From JBOHBN01 sp050698355 (GTDB lineage: Bacteria > Actinomycetota > Actinomycetes > Streptosporangiales > WHST01), in assembly GCA_050698355.1 (NCBI GenBank), contig JBOHBN010000181.1, positions 1 through 44,894 of the forward strand: DNA of 44,894 nucleotides, read 5' to 3'. Positions 15,231-24,102 of this stretch are shown here, piece by piece (the first letter of the stretch is position 1; each line of letters opens with the position of its first letter). Both the position numbers and the translations under genes were made by a program. Under the pieces are notes generated by a model, which was given only the letters and a program-made list of their open reading frames with translations, searched no databases and had not been told where the DNA came from.

Positions 15231-16681
15231 TAAGGCGTGTTGACTCGCCTGGGTGAGCGCAGCAGCGAGGCGACCATCCCGATAGCGGCGAGCACCGCCA
15301 GCACGGCGAACGCGACGCGGTACGAATTGGTGAACACGCCGAGGAGCGGCGCGGGCAGGTGGGAGAGCTCGCCCGCGTAGGCAGCGGCCTTGGCATGCTG
15401 CGGCAACGCGCCGGTGATGATCGCGAGTACGAGCGCCGTGCTCGTCACCCGCGCGGCGTTCTGGAGCATCGAACGGACGCCGTTGGCGACTCCGCGGCGA
15501 CCCGCCGGGACGCCCGCCATGATCGAGCTGGTGTTCGGTGTGAGGAACAGGCCGGAGCCGATGCCGATGACGGCGAGGAGGAGCGCGATGGCGAGTTCGC
15601 TCATGTTCGGCCCTATCAGGAACGCCAGTGCCGCCAAGCTCGCCGCGGAGAGGAACAGGCCCGCCGTGGACACGACCCGCGCCGGCAGCCGGATCGCGAG
15701 CCTGCCGGCGACCGGGGATGCGGCCATCATCCCGAGTGCGACCGTGACGACCTGCAGGCCCGCGTGGAAGGCGTCGCTGCCGTGCGCGGCCTGGACGTAG
15801 AGCGAGACCAGGAGGACGACGGCAGACCGGGCGGCGCTGTTCATGAACGTCGCCAGGTACGCCATCGCGCGCTCCCGGTACGCGAAGAGACCCAGGTCGA
15901 CGAGCGGATGGCTGCGGCGCCACTGCGTCCAGCAGAAGAGCGGCACGGCGAGCACGAACACGGCAAAGGCGGCGAGCACGGGTGTGGTCGTCCAACCGAG
16001 CGCCCCGCCCTCGGAGAGGGCCACGACGAGCGTCCCCACGACGACAAGCGACAGTAGTGCGCCGACGATGTCGAAGGGCTCCCGAGACGCCCGTGTCGGC
16101 ATCCGCCGCAGTGTCAGCGCCGCCCAGCCCAACCCGAGGATTCCGATCGGGACGTTGAACCAGAACACCCACCGCCAGCCGAGCGCCGTCGCGAAGAAGC
16201 CGCCGACGACGGGTCCCAGCACGGCGGCCGCTGAGACGATCGTGACGTTCAGCCCGAGACCCGTCGACAGCAGTCGGGACGGGAAGGCGTCGGCAAGCAG
16301 CGGCGTCGTGTTGGTCACCACGCACGCCCCGCCGACCGCCTGCACGACACGCAAAGCGATGAGGACGGGGGCACTCGGCGCGAGGCCGCAGGCCAGCGAC
16401 GCCACGGTCAACAGCGCAAGCCCTGCCAGGTACAGCTTCCGCCGCCCCAGGATGTCGGCCAGCCGCCCGAACGTCAGGATCAGCACCGTGTTGACGAGCA
16501 TGTAGGAGAGCAGGATCCAGCTCGCCTCTGTGGCGGTCGCGTGGAAGTGGCGCGCGATGACGGGGAGCGCGACGTTGAGCGTGCTGTTGTTGATCGCGGT
16601 GAGAAACGCGCCGACGCTGGTGACCGACAGGACGCGCCACGCGTACCGGATGGTCTTGCGCTCTGCCTGGAGTTGTGGAAT
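15227..16681 (-). CDS. MFS drug efflux transporter, DHA2 (EmrB/QacA) type, with non-standard start
   Basis: About 484 residues and expected to have 14 helices. Motif A is GRLADILGRRKLYLAG and motif C lies in VLGPVVGGFFATALGWRWVF. The first helix (SVTSVGAFLTAINNSTLNVA) and the loop before ASWILLSY are fully encoded between 16500 and 16690, but no ATG, GTG or TTG occurs there; the first is ATG 16501, inside helix 2. The frame goes back to the marR stop TAG (16691-16693) in the same phase. The best candidate is ATT at 16681 (IPQLQAERKTIRYAW), possibly by termination-reinitiation. Substrates are probably drugs or metabolites; the MarR protein upstream should control it. Confidence 0.87.
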   Translation of the reverse strand: MPQLQAERKTIRYAWRVLSVTSVGAFLTAINNSTLNVALPVIARHFHATATEASWILLSYMLVNTVLILTFGRLADILGRRKLYLAGLALLTVASLACGLAPSAPVLIALRVVQAVGGACVVTNTTPLLADAFPSRLLSTGLGLNVTIVSAAAVLGPVVGGFFATALGWRWVFWFNVPIGILGLGWAALTLRRMPTRASREPFDIVGALLSLVVVGTLVVALSEGGALGWTTTPVLAAFAVFVLAVPLFCWTQWRRSHPLVDLGLFAYRERAMAYLATFMNSAARSAVVLLVSLYVQAAHGSDAFHAGLQVVTVALGMMAASPVAGRLAIRLPARVVSTAGLFLSAASLAALAFLIGPNMSELAIALLLAVIGIGSGLFLTPNTSSIMAGVPAGRRGVANGVRSMLQNAARVTSTALVLAIITGALPQHAKAAAYAGELSHLPAPLLGVFTNSYRVAFAVLAVLAAIGMVASLLRSPRRVNTPY

Positions 16682-16690
16682 GGGTACCGC

Positions 16691-17200
16691 CTAACGGGGC
16701 GCGAAGGTGTTCTCTGCGCCCGCTTGGCGTGCCAACCGATCCGCCAGCGTCTCCAGAACGGGCAGCGCGCTCGTCAGGGCATCGCGCTGTTCGTCGCTCA
16801 GCTCGGCGAGCAGGCTACCCAGCAACTCCGAGGATGCGGCGCGTACCGCGGCGAGCCGGCGCTGGCCGGCGGCGGTCGCGGTCAGCAGGCTTGCCCTGGC
16901 GTCGTCCGGATCGACCCGGCGCCGCACCAGGCCACCGGACTCGAGGTCGGCAACCAACCGCGACAGCACCGACGGGCTCACGTGTTCGTGCGCTGCCAGC
17001 TCTCCCAGCCGCATCGGGCCGCAGCGGGCGGTGGTCGCCAGCGCGGACCACTGCGACAGCGTCAGCTCGCGCTTGGTCTGGTAGTTCAGTCGCCGGGAGA
17101 GCCGCCCCACCGCAAGCCGGAATCGCTGCACGAGCTCCTCGGTGTCGAGCGTCCCCTCCGGCGCTGCCGCCTCGACGCTCTCCGGCTTGCTTCGTGGCAC
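16691..17200 (-). CDS. MarR-family transcriptional repressor
   Basis: 169 residues. The winged helix spans about 55-130 (LTLSQWSALATTARCGPMRLGELAAHEHVSPSVLSRLVADLESGGL), with the wing RRRVDPDDARASLLTATAAG. Helices at both ends should form the dimer. GTG 17200 has no Shine-Dalgarno sequence; TAAAGT on the minus strand (17208-17213) lies 7 bases before it, so the mRNA is probably leaderless. An inverted repeat overlies that -10, as expected for autorepression. The next gene, the MFS pump, begins in the same frame right after its stop, so the two form one operon. Confidence 0.9.
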   Translation of the reverse strand: MPRSKPESVEAAAPEGTLDTEELVQRFRLAVGRLSRRLNYQTKRELTLSQWSALATTARCGPMRLGELAAHEHVSPSVLSRLVADLESGGLVRRRVDPDDARASLLTATAAGQRRLAAVRAASSELLGSLLAELSDEQRDALTSALPVLETLADRLARQAGAENTFAPR

Positions 17201-17203
17201 ATT

Positions 17204-17225
17204 AGTTACTTTACAACAAGCAACT
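17204..17225. promoter_or_regulatory. Putative MarR operator over the marR promoter
   Basis: AGTTACTT, 6 bases, AAGCAACT: 8-bp arms with one mismatch, in an unusually AT-rich patch. It covers the minus-strand -10 (TAAAGT) of marR. The position and symmetry fit autorepression of the marR-MFS operon. Confidence 0.6.
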
Positions 17226-17332
17226 ATTGATGGCGCCGCGCGGACTCCCGCGCCTCGCCGTCAGGGCACGTACCGGCCTTCCGTAGGCTTGCCCGCGCAC
17301 GGTTCCCCAGTCCACAGTCGGAGAGGAAGGCC

Positions 17333-18358
17333 ATGCGCGTCGGAGTGCTCACCGGTGGCGGCGACTGCCCCGGGCTCAACGCGGTGATCCGGTCTGTCGT
17401 ACGCAAGGGCGTCGACGGTTACGGCTACGAGATCGTCGGCTTCCGGGACGGCTGGCGCGGGCCGTTGGAGAACGACAGCATGCCTCTCGACGTGGGCGCC
17501 GTCCGCGGCATCCTGCCGCGCGGCGGCACCATACTCGGCTCCTCCCGTACCAACCCGTCCAAGGTCGACGGCGGGTTGGAGACCATCAAGAAGAACCTCG
17601 CCGAGCAGGGCGTGGACGCGCTGATCGCGATCGGCGGCGAGGACCCCCTCGGCGTCGCCCGGAGCCTGCACGAGCAGGGCGTACGGGTGGTCGGCGTGCC
17701 GAAGACCATCGACAACGACCTCGGCTCCACCGACTTCACGTTCGGGTTCGACACCGCCGTCAACATCGTGATGGAGGCGATCGACCGGCTGCACACCACC
17801 GCGGAGTCACATCACCGGGTGCTGATCGTGGAGGTCATGGGAAGGCACGCCGGGTGGATCGCCCTGCACGGCGGGATGGCCGGAGGCGCCAACGTCCTGC
17901 TCATCCCCGAGCGCCGGTTCGACGTGGAGCGGGTGTGCGAGTACATCGAGCACCGGTTCCGTACCCGCTACGCCCCGATCGTGGTCGTCGCCGAGGGCGC
18001 GATGCCGCTCGAGGGGCAGATGGTGACCCAGACCAAGTCGCTGGACGCGTTCGGGCACGTACGGCTCGGGGGCATCGGCGACTGGCTCGCCCAGGAGGTG
18101 GAGCAGCGCACCGGCAAGGAGGCGCGGTGCACGGTGCTCGGCCACATCCAGCGCGGCGGCACGCCCACCGCGTTCGACCGGGTGCTCGCCACCAGGTTCG
18201 GCCTGCACGCCATCGACGCCGTGAACGACGGCGCGTTCGGCGAGATGGTGGCGCTGTCGGGCACCGAGATCGTACGGGTGCCCCTCGCCGAGGCCGTCGA
18301 CAAGCTCAAGACGGTGAGCACCGACCGGTACGGCGAGGCCGAGGTCTTCTTCGGCTGA
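17333..18358 (+). CDS. pfkA: 6-phosphofructokinase with PPi-type active-site residues
   Basis: 341 residues. Starts MRVGVLTGGGDCPGLNAVIR, with PKTIDNDL, EVMGRHAGWIA and GHIQRGG intact. It phosphorylates fructose 6-phosphate. Numbered from the ATG, residue 104 is Asp (GGED) and 124 is Lys (PKTIDND). In this family G104 goes with ATP use, whereas D104 with K124 is the pattern of pyrophosphate-dependent enzymes, so PPi is the predicted phosphoryl donor. P105 after GGED is unusual. A good site (GGAGAGGAAGG) precedes the ATG, and a TAGGCT -10 is at 17284-17289. No partner genes of glycolysis are adjacent. Confidence 0.94.
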   Translation: MRVGVLTGGGDCPGLNAVIRSVVRKGVDGYGYEIVGFRDGWRGPLENDSMPLDVGAVRGILPRGGTILGSSRTNPSKVDGGLETIKKNLAEQGVDALIAIGGEDPLGVARSLHEQGVRVVGVPKTIDNDLGSTDFTFGFDTAVNIVMEAIDRLHTTAESHHRVLIVEVMGRHAGWIALHGGMAGGANVLLIPERRFDVERVCEYIEHRFRTRYAPIVVVAEGAMPLEGQMVTQTKSLDAFGHVRLGGIGDWLAQEVEQRTGKEARCTVLGHIQRGGTPTAFDRVLATRFGLHAIDAVNDGAFGEMVALSGTEIVRVPLAEAVDKLKTVSTDRYGEAEVFFG

Positions 18359-18445
18359 GCGCCCCTCGGTGCCGTCGTTCGAACCGTACGCCCGCGAGGT
18401 GGTGCATGATCTCCTGTAGCCCATCACCGGACCGGGGAGCGTGCC

Positions 18446-18892
18446 GTGGACGACGCGGTCCAGTGGCTGTTCGTGTGTGGACTGGCCGTGGTCGGGGTCG
18501 GATCAGTGGTCAAGGGCGTCGCCGGGATCCGGTCGCTGCGCGCGCTGCGCTCCCGTGCCGTGCACACCGGCGCGACCGTGATCGGTCAGCAGGAGACGGG
18601 CGCGAGTGTGAAGAACATGTTCTACGCGGTGTATCCGGTCGTGGAGTTCGCCGCCGGTGGCGCGACCGTGCGAGCCACGGTGCGTAACGGGACGAGGTCC
18701 GAGCGCTGGGGCGTGGGTGAACGCGTCGCCGTCTTCTACGATCCGGACGACCCCGCCACCGCGTACGTCGGCAGTGGCCGCTCGGTGCGTACGGGCCCTG
18801 GCCGCTGGCTCGCGATCGGAGCGCTCCTGCTCGCGGGATGCGTGTTCGTGTTGCTCGGCATGCTCGGCGTCGACGGCATTACGGCGGGCTAG
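18446..18892 (+). CDS. DUF3592-like membrane protein
   Basis: 148 residues: an N-terminal helix (6-27), a soluble beta-rich middle (FYAVYPVVEFAAGGATVRATV, then GERVAVFYDPDDPATAYVG) and a C-terminal helix (120-142). The F-x-P-x-V-E-F and V-x-Y-D-P-x-x-P patterns are those of DUF3592, a family of unknown function. The GTG start follows GGGGAGCGTGCC. The gene is followed by another small membrane protein on the same strand. Confidence 0.8.
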   Translation: MDDAVQWLFVCGLAVVGVGSVVKGVAGIRSLRALRSRAVHTGATVIGQQETGASVKNMFYAVYPVVEFAAGGATVRATVRNGTRSERWGVGERVAVFYDPDDPATAYVGSGRSVRTGPGRWLAIGALLLAGCVFVLLGMLGVDGITAG

Positions 18893-18956
18893 CTGCTGGT
18901 CGCGCGCCGTTCCGGTCGCTTTCGCCTCACGCGGCTGTCCTGGTAAGCAAGGCGTC

Positions 18957-19583
18957 GTGGATGACCTGCCGCTTCGCCGTCCTGTCGCCGATCGGGCGGC
19001 GCCTCGTGCGGGCACGTCCACCCGCGGCTACGTGCTGTACGGCCCGCGGTCGCTGCGGGACCCGCGCCGGGCCGGGCTCGTGGTCGTCGCGGTCGTGGAT
19101 GCACTCGCCGTCTGTGGTGTGGCTGTATGGCTGGCGATGACCGACCGCCTCGGCAATTCGGGGTCGCTGTGGTATCCGCTGCTCGCGCTGTGCACGGTGG
19201 TCGCGGCTGTCGCGCTGGCACGCGGGTTGCGGCGGCCGGAGCTGCTCCGCATCGACCACAAGGGCGTCTCGTACGGCGAGGTCATGGTGCCGTGGCGATC
19301 GATCTACCAGCTCGTCATCCTCCGGCACGACTCGTGCGGCACTGCCGGGGCGTCGCCCCAGATCGGCGTCCGGCTGAACCCGGGCGCGCCGCTGCCCGCG
19401 GGTATCACCGCGCTCGGACCGCCGCCGGCCGGTTCTTCCGCGGTCCCGGATCCGCTCAGCACGCACATCACGGGCGCTCGCATCGACGTGGAGGCGGCTC
19501 TCGACGCCGTCCACCGGTTCGCGCCGAGCGACATCGTGCTGGTCGAGCAGCTCGGAGACGAGGAGCGCGTGCTGCGCCGCTGA
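18957..19583 (+). CDS. Two-helix membrane protein, hypothetical
   Basis: 208 residues. A short basic N-terminus is followed by two helices (about 38-60, 70-92), then a soluble domain in which IDHKGVSYGEVMVPWRSIYQLVI resembles the start of a bacterial PH-like domain. The GTG at 18957 is the first start consistent with the hydrophobic profile; the ribosome site is weak (AAGCAAGG). It lies 64 bases after the DUF3592 gene and 23 bases before aroA-II. Function is unknown. Confidence 0.68.
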   Translation: MDDLPLRRPVADRAAPRAGTSTRGYVLYGPRSLRDPRRAGLVVVAVVDALAVCGVAVWLAMTDRLGNSGSLWYPLLALCTVVAAVALARGLRRPELLRIDHKGVSYGEVMVPWRSIYQLVILRHDSCGTAGASPQIGVRLNPGAPLPAGITALGPPPAGSSAVPDPLSTHITGARIDVEAALDAVHRFAPSDIVLVEQLGDEERVLRR

Positions 19584-19606
19584 GGTCGGCGCATTACGGT
19601 TGGCTG

Positions 19607-20950
19607 GTGACCTCTCTCGACGACCTGCGTACCGCCTGCCACCAGCTACTGGCCCAGCAACAGCCCGAGTGGCCCGACGGGACCGGTGTCGAGTGCGTCG
19701 TCGACGAGCTGCGCCGCTCTGCGCCGCTCGTCGTGCCCAGCGAGTGCGACCTGCTGAAGGAGCGGCTCGCCGCGGTGGCGCAGGGGGAGGCATTCCTGCT
19801 GCAGGGCGGCGACTGCGCCGAGACGTTCGGCTCGGTGACCGCCGAACAGGTCCGTGCGAAGATCAAGGTCCTGCTGCAGATGGCGATCGTGCTGACCTAC
19901 GGCGCCTCGGTACCGGTGGTCAAGGTCGGCCGCATCGCAGGGCAGTACGCCAAGCCGCGCAGCAGCGGCACCGAGGTCGTCGACGGCGTCCCGCTGCCCT
20001 CGTACCGTGGCGACGCGGTGAACTCCGTCGAGCCCACACCCGCCGCCCGCGTGCCCGACCCGCAGCGCATGCTCCGCGCGTACGGCACGGCGGCCCAGAC
20101 GCTCAACCTCGTGCGCGCGTACGCGACCGGCGGCTTCGCCAGCCTGCGCCAGGTGCACGCGTGGAACGCCGACTTCGTCGGCAGTAGCCCCGTCTTTCAG
20201 CAGTACGAGGTGATGGCCGACGACATCGAGCGCGCGCTCGCGTTCATGCGCGCATGTGGTGTGGACCTCGAGGCGGGCCCGGCGGGAGGCGTGGAGTTCT
20301 TCGCTAGCCACGAGGCGCTGCTGCTCGACTACGAGACCTCGCTCGTACGCGAGGAGCAGGACCGGCTGTACGGACTCTCCGGCCACCTGCTCTGGGTGGG
20401 GGAGCGCACCCGCCAGCCCGACGGCGCGCACATCGAGCTGGCGAGCCGCATCACCAACCCGGTCGGTGTGAAGCTCGGGCCCAAGACCAGCCCGGAGCAG
20501 GCGGTCGCGCTCGCGGACCGGCTCGACCCGGACCGCGAGCCAGGGCGGCTGACCATGGTCGCGCGGATGGGAGCGGCGAACGTCCGCGACGTGCTGCCGC
20601 CGATCGTGCAGAAGGTGGACGCGAGCGGGCACCCGGTGGTGTGGGTGTGCGACCCGATGCACGGCAACACGTTCGAGTCCGCGAACGGCTTCAAGACCCG
20701 GCGTTTCGACGATGTCGTGGCGGAGGCGACCGGCTTCTTCGAGGTGCACGAGGCGGCGGGTACGACGCCCGGCGGCATCCACATCGAGCTCTCCGGCGAC
20801 GACGTCACCGAGTGCCTCGGCGGCGGCACCGGCATCGGGCACGAGCACCTGCCGTACCGCTACGAGACCGCCTGCGACCCGCGGCTGAACGCGAGCCAGG
20901 CCCTCGAACTCGCCTTCCTCGTCGCGGGCATGCTGCAACGCTCCTGGTGA
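19607..20950 (+). CDS. aroG: 3-deoxy-7-phosphoheptulonate synthase, class II
   Basis: 447 residues. Class II (plant-type) DAHP synthase, the first step of the shikimate pathway, joining PEP and erythrose 4-phosphate. Seen: LLQGGDCAETF (metal cysteine), RIAGQYAKPRS, LPSYRGDAVN, TNPVGVKLGPK, VARMGAANV, WVCDPMHGNT, and HIELSGDDVTECLGG. The family is often Phe/Trp-regulated and, in mycobacteria, activates chorismate mutase. GTG 19607 has no Shine-Dalgarno sequence but TACGGT lies 6 bases before it (19595-19600), fitting a leaderless start. A second, unrelated DAHP synthase is encoded at 24905-25942. Confidence 0.95.
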   Translation: MTSLDDLRTACHQLLAQQQPEWPDGTGVECVVDELRRSAPLVVPSECDLLKERLAAVAQGEAFLLQGGDCAETFGSVTAEQVRAKIKVLLQMAIVLTYGASVPVVKVGRIAGQYAKPRSSGTEVVDGVPLPSYRGDAVNSVEPTPAARVPDPQRMLRAYGTAAQTLNLVRAYATGGFASLRQVHAWNADFVGSSPVFQQYEVMADDIERALAFMRACGVDLEAGPAGGVEFFASHEALLLDYETSLVREEQDRLYGLSGHLLWVGERTRQPDGAHIELASRITNPVGVKLGPKTSPEQAVALADRLDPDREPGRLTMVARMGAANVRDVLPPIVQKVDASGHPVVWVCDPMHGNTFESANGFKTRRFDDVVAEATGFFEVHEAAGTTPGGIHIELSGDDVTECLGGGTGIGHEHLPYRYETACDPRLNASQALELAFLVAGMLQRSW

Positions 20951-20973
20951 GTTCCCCGCGCTACCTAGCCGCC

Positions 20974-20994
20974 GGGCCCTTCTCCCACGGGCCC
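20974..20994. terminator. Weak hairpin between convergent aroG and betaine-binding protein genes
   Basis: GGGCCC at 20974-20979 and 20989-20994 can pair around a 9-base loop. There is no T-tract. It is the only stem seen in the 104-base gap between the two convergent genes, so a terminator role is only a guess. Confidence 0.3.
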
Positions 20995-21054
20995 TCACCC
21001 CTGGACCCTCCCCGGAGAAAGAACGCCGGGATGGGTTTGTGCGCAAAGAGCGCG

Positions 21055-22053
21055 CTACTTCGTGATGAAGCCTTCCTTCACCATCCAGTCGCGCGCAACG
21101 AGTGCGGGGTCCTGACCTTCCACGTCGACCTTCTCGGTGAGGTTGACCATCATCTGGTTGGTCAGTTTCCTTCGGATCGGAGCAATGGTCTTGGTGATCT
21201 GTGAATGCTGCTTGTACCACTGTTCGTTGACGTTCAGCGCAACGTTGTAACTCGGGAAGAAGTGCTTGTCATCCTTCAGGACCGTCAGGCCGAGTGCCTT
21301 GATCCGGCCGTCGGTGGTGAACACCTCGCCGAAGTTGCACGTGCCCTTGTCCGTCTGGGTGTACACGACGCCGGTGCCCATCGTCTTTACCTGGTCGCGC
21401 GGCACCTTCTTGCCGAGCGGGATGCCGTAATGCTTCAGCATCCCCACCAGGCCGTCGTTTCGGCTCGCGAACTCCGACTCGACGCAGAAGGTGAGCTCCT
21501 TCGGCGGCAGCTTCGCCATGTCGGACAGCGTCTGTACGTCAAGCTTCTTCGCCGCCTCGTCGCGGATCGCCATCGCGTATGTATCGTTCAGGTCCGCCGG
21601 CGGCAGCCAGACGATGCCCTGCTTGGCGTCCGCCTTCTTGACGGCTTGCCACATCTTCTTCTTCGAAGCGATCGGCTTGGTCTGCTGGTTGTACGAGATC
21701 CAGGACGTGCCGGTGTACTCCCAGTACATGTTGATCGAATTTCGCTCGAGCGCGCGGCGAGCGCTGTTGCTGCCCTGGATGTTGGTCTGGTCCGTCACGT
21801 TGGCACCAGCGACAGTGAGGGCGATGACGGTGATCTTGCCGAGGATGAGCTGCTCGGTGAAGTCCTTGGATCCGACGCTGACGTCGACCCCCTCCAGGCT
21901 GTCCGTCGGCTTGATGCTCCCCGGGCCGGCGGCCGGGACGAACTGCGATGCTGCCTTCAGCCCACACCCGGACGCGACGGCGGCCAGCGTCAGCACCGTC
22001 ACGAGCGCTACGAGCGCGCGGCCGTGCGTCCTGCGGGCCGTGTGCGTGGTCAT
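21055..22053 (-). CDS. Glycine betaine/osmoprotectant ABC transporter, substrate-binding lipoprotein
   Basis: 332 residues. The signal peptide ends in a lipobox (LAAVASGC), so the protein is anchored outside the membrane. VSVGSKDFTEQLILG, the MYWEYTGTSW segment and NFGEVFTTDGRI match the OpuAC/ProX family that binds glycine betaine, choline or carnitine. It is the last gene of a four-gene operon, four bases after the second permease gene. Exact ligand specificity cannot be told from the sequence. Confidence 0.93.
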   Translation of the reverse strand: MTTHTARRTHGRALVALVTVLTLAAVASGCGLKAASQFVPAAGPGSIKPTDSLEGVDVSVGSKDFTEQLILGKITVIALTVAGANVTDQTNIQGSNSARRALERNSINMYWEYTGTSWISYNQQTKPIASKKKMWQAVKKADAKQGIVWLPPADLNDTYAMAIRDEAAKKLDVQTLSDMAKLPPKELTFCVESEFASRNDGLVGMLKHYGIPLGKKVPRDQVKTMGTGVVYTQTDKGTCNFGEVFTTDGRIKALGLTVLKDDKHFFPSYNVALNVNEQWYKQHSQITKTIAPIRRKLTNQMMVNLTEKVDVEGQDPALVARDWMVKEGFITK

Positions 22054-22057
22054 ACAG

Positions 22058-22849
22058 TCAGATCCCCTTCGGTTTGGCGATCTCCTCGGCGACGCGCCCG
22101 AGCCAGTCGATGATCAGTGCGAGCGCGGCGACGAGCAGAGCGCCGGACACGAGCACGCTGGTCCTGGTGAGCTTGATCCCGGTGTTGACCAGCTCCCCAA
22201 GCCCGCCGGCGCCGACCAGCGTCGCGAGCGTTGCAGTGCCGACGAGCAGCACGAGCGCGGTCCGCGCACCGGCGAGTATGACCGGGACGGCCAGCGGCAG
22301 TTCGATGCGCCAGAGCACGGCGGCCGCGGTCATGCCCATCCCGCGCCCGGCCTCGACCAGTCGCTGGTCGACCTGGTCGAGGCCGACGATGGTGTTGCGC
22401 AGCACCGGAAGGATCGCGTACAGGCAGAGGGCGATGATCGTCGTCCAGAAGCCGATGCCGAGCCACAGGGCGAACAGCACCAGTAGGCCGACCGCGGGTG
22501 CCGCCTGACCGATGTTCGCGACACCGACGACCGCTGGGGTGGCCTTGCGGGTCGATCGCCGGGTCAGCAGGATTCCGAGCGGCATCGCCACAGCGAGCAC
22601 GATCACGGTCGAGACGACGGAGAGCGCGATGTGCTGCCAGAGCAGCTCGCCGACCCGCGCCCAGGCAAGGCTGCGGCGTTCGATGCTGTCCAGGGTCGCG
22701 GTCGCCCGCCAGATCACGAAGCCGAGTACGAAGATGATCACCAGCGCCGGCTGAATGGACAGCTTCGCCCACTTGGCGACTCCGGACTCCCCGAGTTCGG
22801 AGGTGATGGCATCCGGGTCGACCTTCACCTCGGCGACGGTGCTACTCAT
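22058..22849 (-). CDS. Glycine betaine-type ABC transporter permease (second)
   Basis: 263 residues with about six helices. The EAA-like loop lies in QRLVEAGRGMGMTAAAVLWRIELPLAVPVILAG, the ProW/OpuCB pattern that contacts the ATPase. The longer N-terminus (EVKVDPDAITSELGES) is cytosolic. The ATG overlaps the stop of the ATPase gene by 4 bases. It works with the permease at 24095-24742. Confidence 0.92.
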   Translation of the reverse strand: MSSTVAEVKVDPDAITSELGESGVAKWAKLSIQPALVIIFVLGFVIWRATATLDSIERRSLAWARVGELLWQHIALSVVSTVIVLAVAMPLGILLTRRSTRKATPAVVGVANIGQAAPAVGLLVLFALWLGIGFWTTIIALCLYAILPVLRNTIVGLDQVDQRLVEAGRGMGMTAAAVLWRIELPLAVPVILAGARTALVLLVGTATLATLVGAGGLGELVNTGIKLTRTSVLVSGALLVAALALIIDWLGRVAEEIAKPKGI

Positions 22850-24102
22850 GCGGAGCCCCGTTCGGCGTCGGCGGCGGCCGCAGTCTGCGCAGTGGCGTCC
22901 GCGGCGGGCTCGTTGATCCGCCTGTTCTCCTGCTTGGCGTTCTCCCGCGCGGACTGGATCGAGTGCATCACCGACTCGACCGACACCACGCCCATGAACT
23001 CGTCCCGCTTACCCGTCACCACGGCTGCGCCGTGGCTGGACATCAGCATGGTGTCCAGCGCGTCGTTCAGCGTCGCCCGCATGCCGATGGTTTCGACCCC
23101 GCCGGCGCCGCGCTGGACGGCTCCGCCGTCACGTTCGAGGTCCTTGACCTCTTCCCAGCGCACCGGCCGGCTACGCTCGTCCAGGATCAGGACCTCGGCG
23201 TTACCTTCTCGCCGAGCAGTGGCGGCGGCTTCGCGGGCGTCGTCGCCGACTTTCGCCGCGCTCGCTTGTTCGAGCTCCACCTCGTCGACCCGGGTCAGGG
23301 TCAGCTGCTTCAGCGTCGAGCCATGTCCGATGAAGTCCTCGACGAACTCGCTGGCCGGATTGGCGAGAATCGCGTCGGGGGTGTCGAACTGCTCGACGTG
23401 CGCGCCCTCGGTCAGGATCGCGATCCGGTCGCCGAGCTTGACCGCCTCGTCGAAGTCGTGCGTAACGAAGCAGATCGTCTTCGGCACCTCCTCGTGGATG
23501 CCGAGCAGTTCGTCTTGCAGTCGCTGCCGCGTGATCGGGTCGACCGCGCCGAACGGCTCGTCCATCAACAACACGGGCGGGTCCGCGGCGAGCGCGCGCG
23601 CCACTCCGACGCGCTGCTGTTGCCCCCCGGACAGCTCGCGCGGGAAGCGGTCGCGGTACTGCCCGGGGTCGAGCCCGACGAGTTCGAGTAGCTCGTCGAC
23701 GCGATCCGCGATGTGCTTCTTGTCCCACTTGAGCATGCCGGGTACGAGCCCGACGTTCGCCCCCACGCTCATATGCGGGAACAGGCCGCCGGCCTGGATG
23801 ACGTAGCCGATCCGCCGGCGTAGCTGGTCCGCGTTGATCCGGGTGACGTCCTCGCCGCCGATCACTATGCGCCCATCCGTCGGTTCGATCAGGCGGTTGA
23901 TCATCTTGAGCGTCGTGGTCTTGCCGCAGCCCGACGGCCCGACGAAGATCACGATCTCGCCTGGCTCGACCTGGAGGTTCACCGAGTCGACGGCCGCTTC
24001 CGACTGTCCCGGATACCTCTTGCTGACGTTTTCGAGCTGGATCGACGCGGCGCTCGCGACCTCGCTTGCACCGTCGGTCGCAGGTGTGGTGGTCTCAGAC
24101 AC
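22846..24102 (-). CDS. Glycine betaine-type ABC transporter ATP-binding protein with CBS domains
   Basis: 418 residues. Walker A GPSGCGKTT, Q-loop YVIQAGGLFPH, signature LSGGQQQRVG, Walker B VLLMDEPFGAVD and the switch histidine in CFVTHDFDEA are all present, as in OpuCA/ProV. The region from about 280 to 395 has the shape of a tandem CBS module (VETIGMRATLNDALDTMLMSSHGAAVVTG, EFMGVVSVESVM), which in OpuA senses ionic strength; the first CBS looks degenerate. It overlaps the preceding permease gene by 8 bases. Confidence 0.94.
   Translation of the reverse strand: MSETTTPATDGASEVASAASIQLENVSKRYPGQSEAAVDSVNLQVEPGEIVIFVGPSGCGKTTTLKMINRLIEPTDGRIVIGGEDVTRINADQLRRRIGYVIQAGGLFPHMSVGANVGLVPGMLKWDKKHIADRVDELLELVGLDPGQYRDRFPRELSGGQQQRVGVARALAADPPVLLMDEPFGAVDPITRQRLQDELLGIHEEVPKTICFVTHDFDEAVKLGDRIAILTEGAHVEQFDTPDAILANPASEFVEDFIGHGSTLKQLTLTRVDEVELEQASAAKVGDDAREAAATARREGNAEVLILDERSRPVRWEEVKDLERDGGAVQRGAGGVETIGMRATLNDALDTMLMSSHGAAVVTGKRDEFMGVVSVESVMHSIQSARENAKQENRRINEPAADATAQTAAAADAERGSA

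Noticed and set aside
16691..16693. Selenocysteine or pyrrolysine readthrough at the marR stop
   Set aside because: Selenocysteine uses TGA, not TAG. No stem-loop or pyl genes are visible, so recoding by these routes is not supported.
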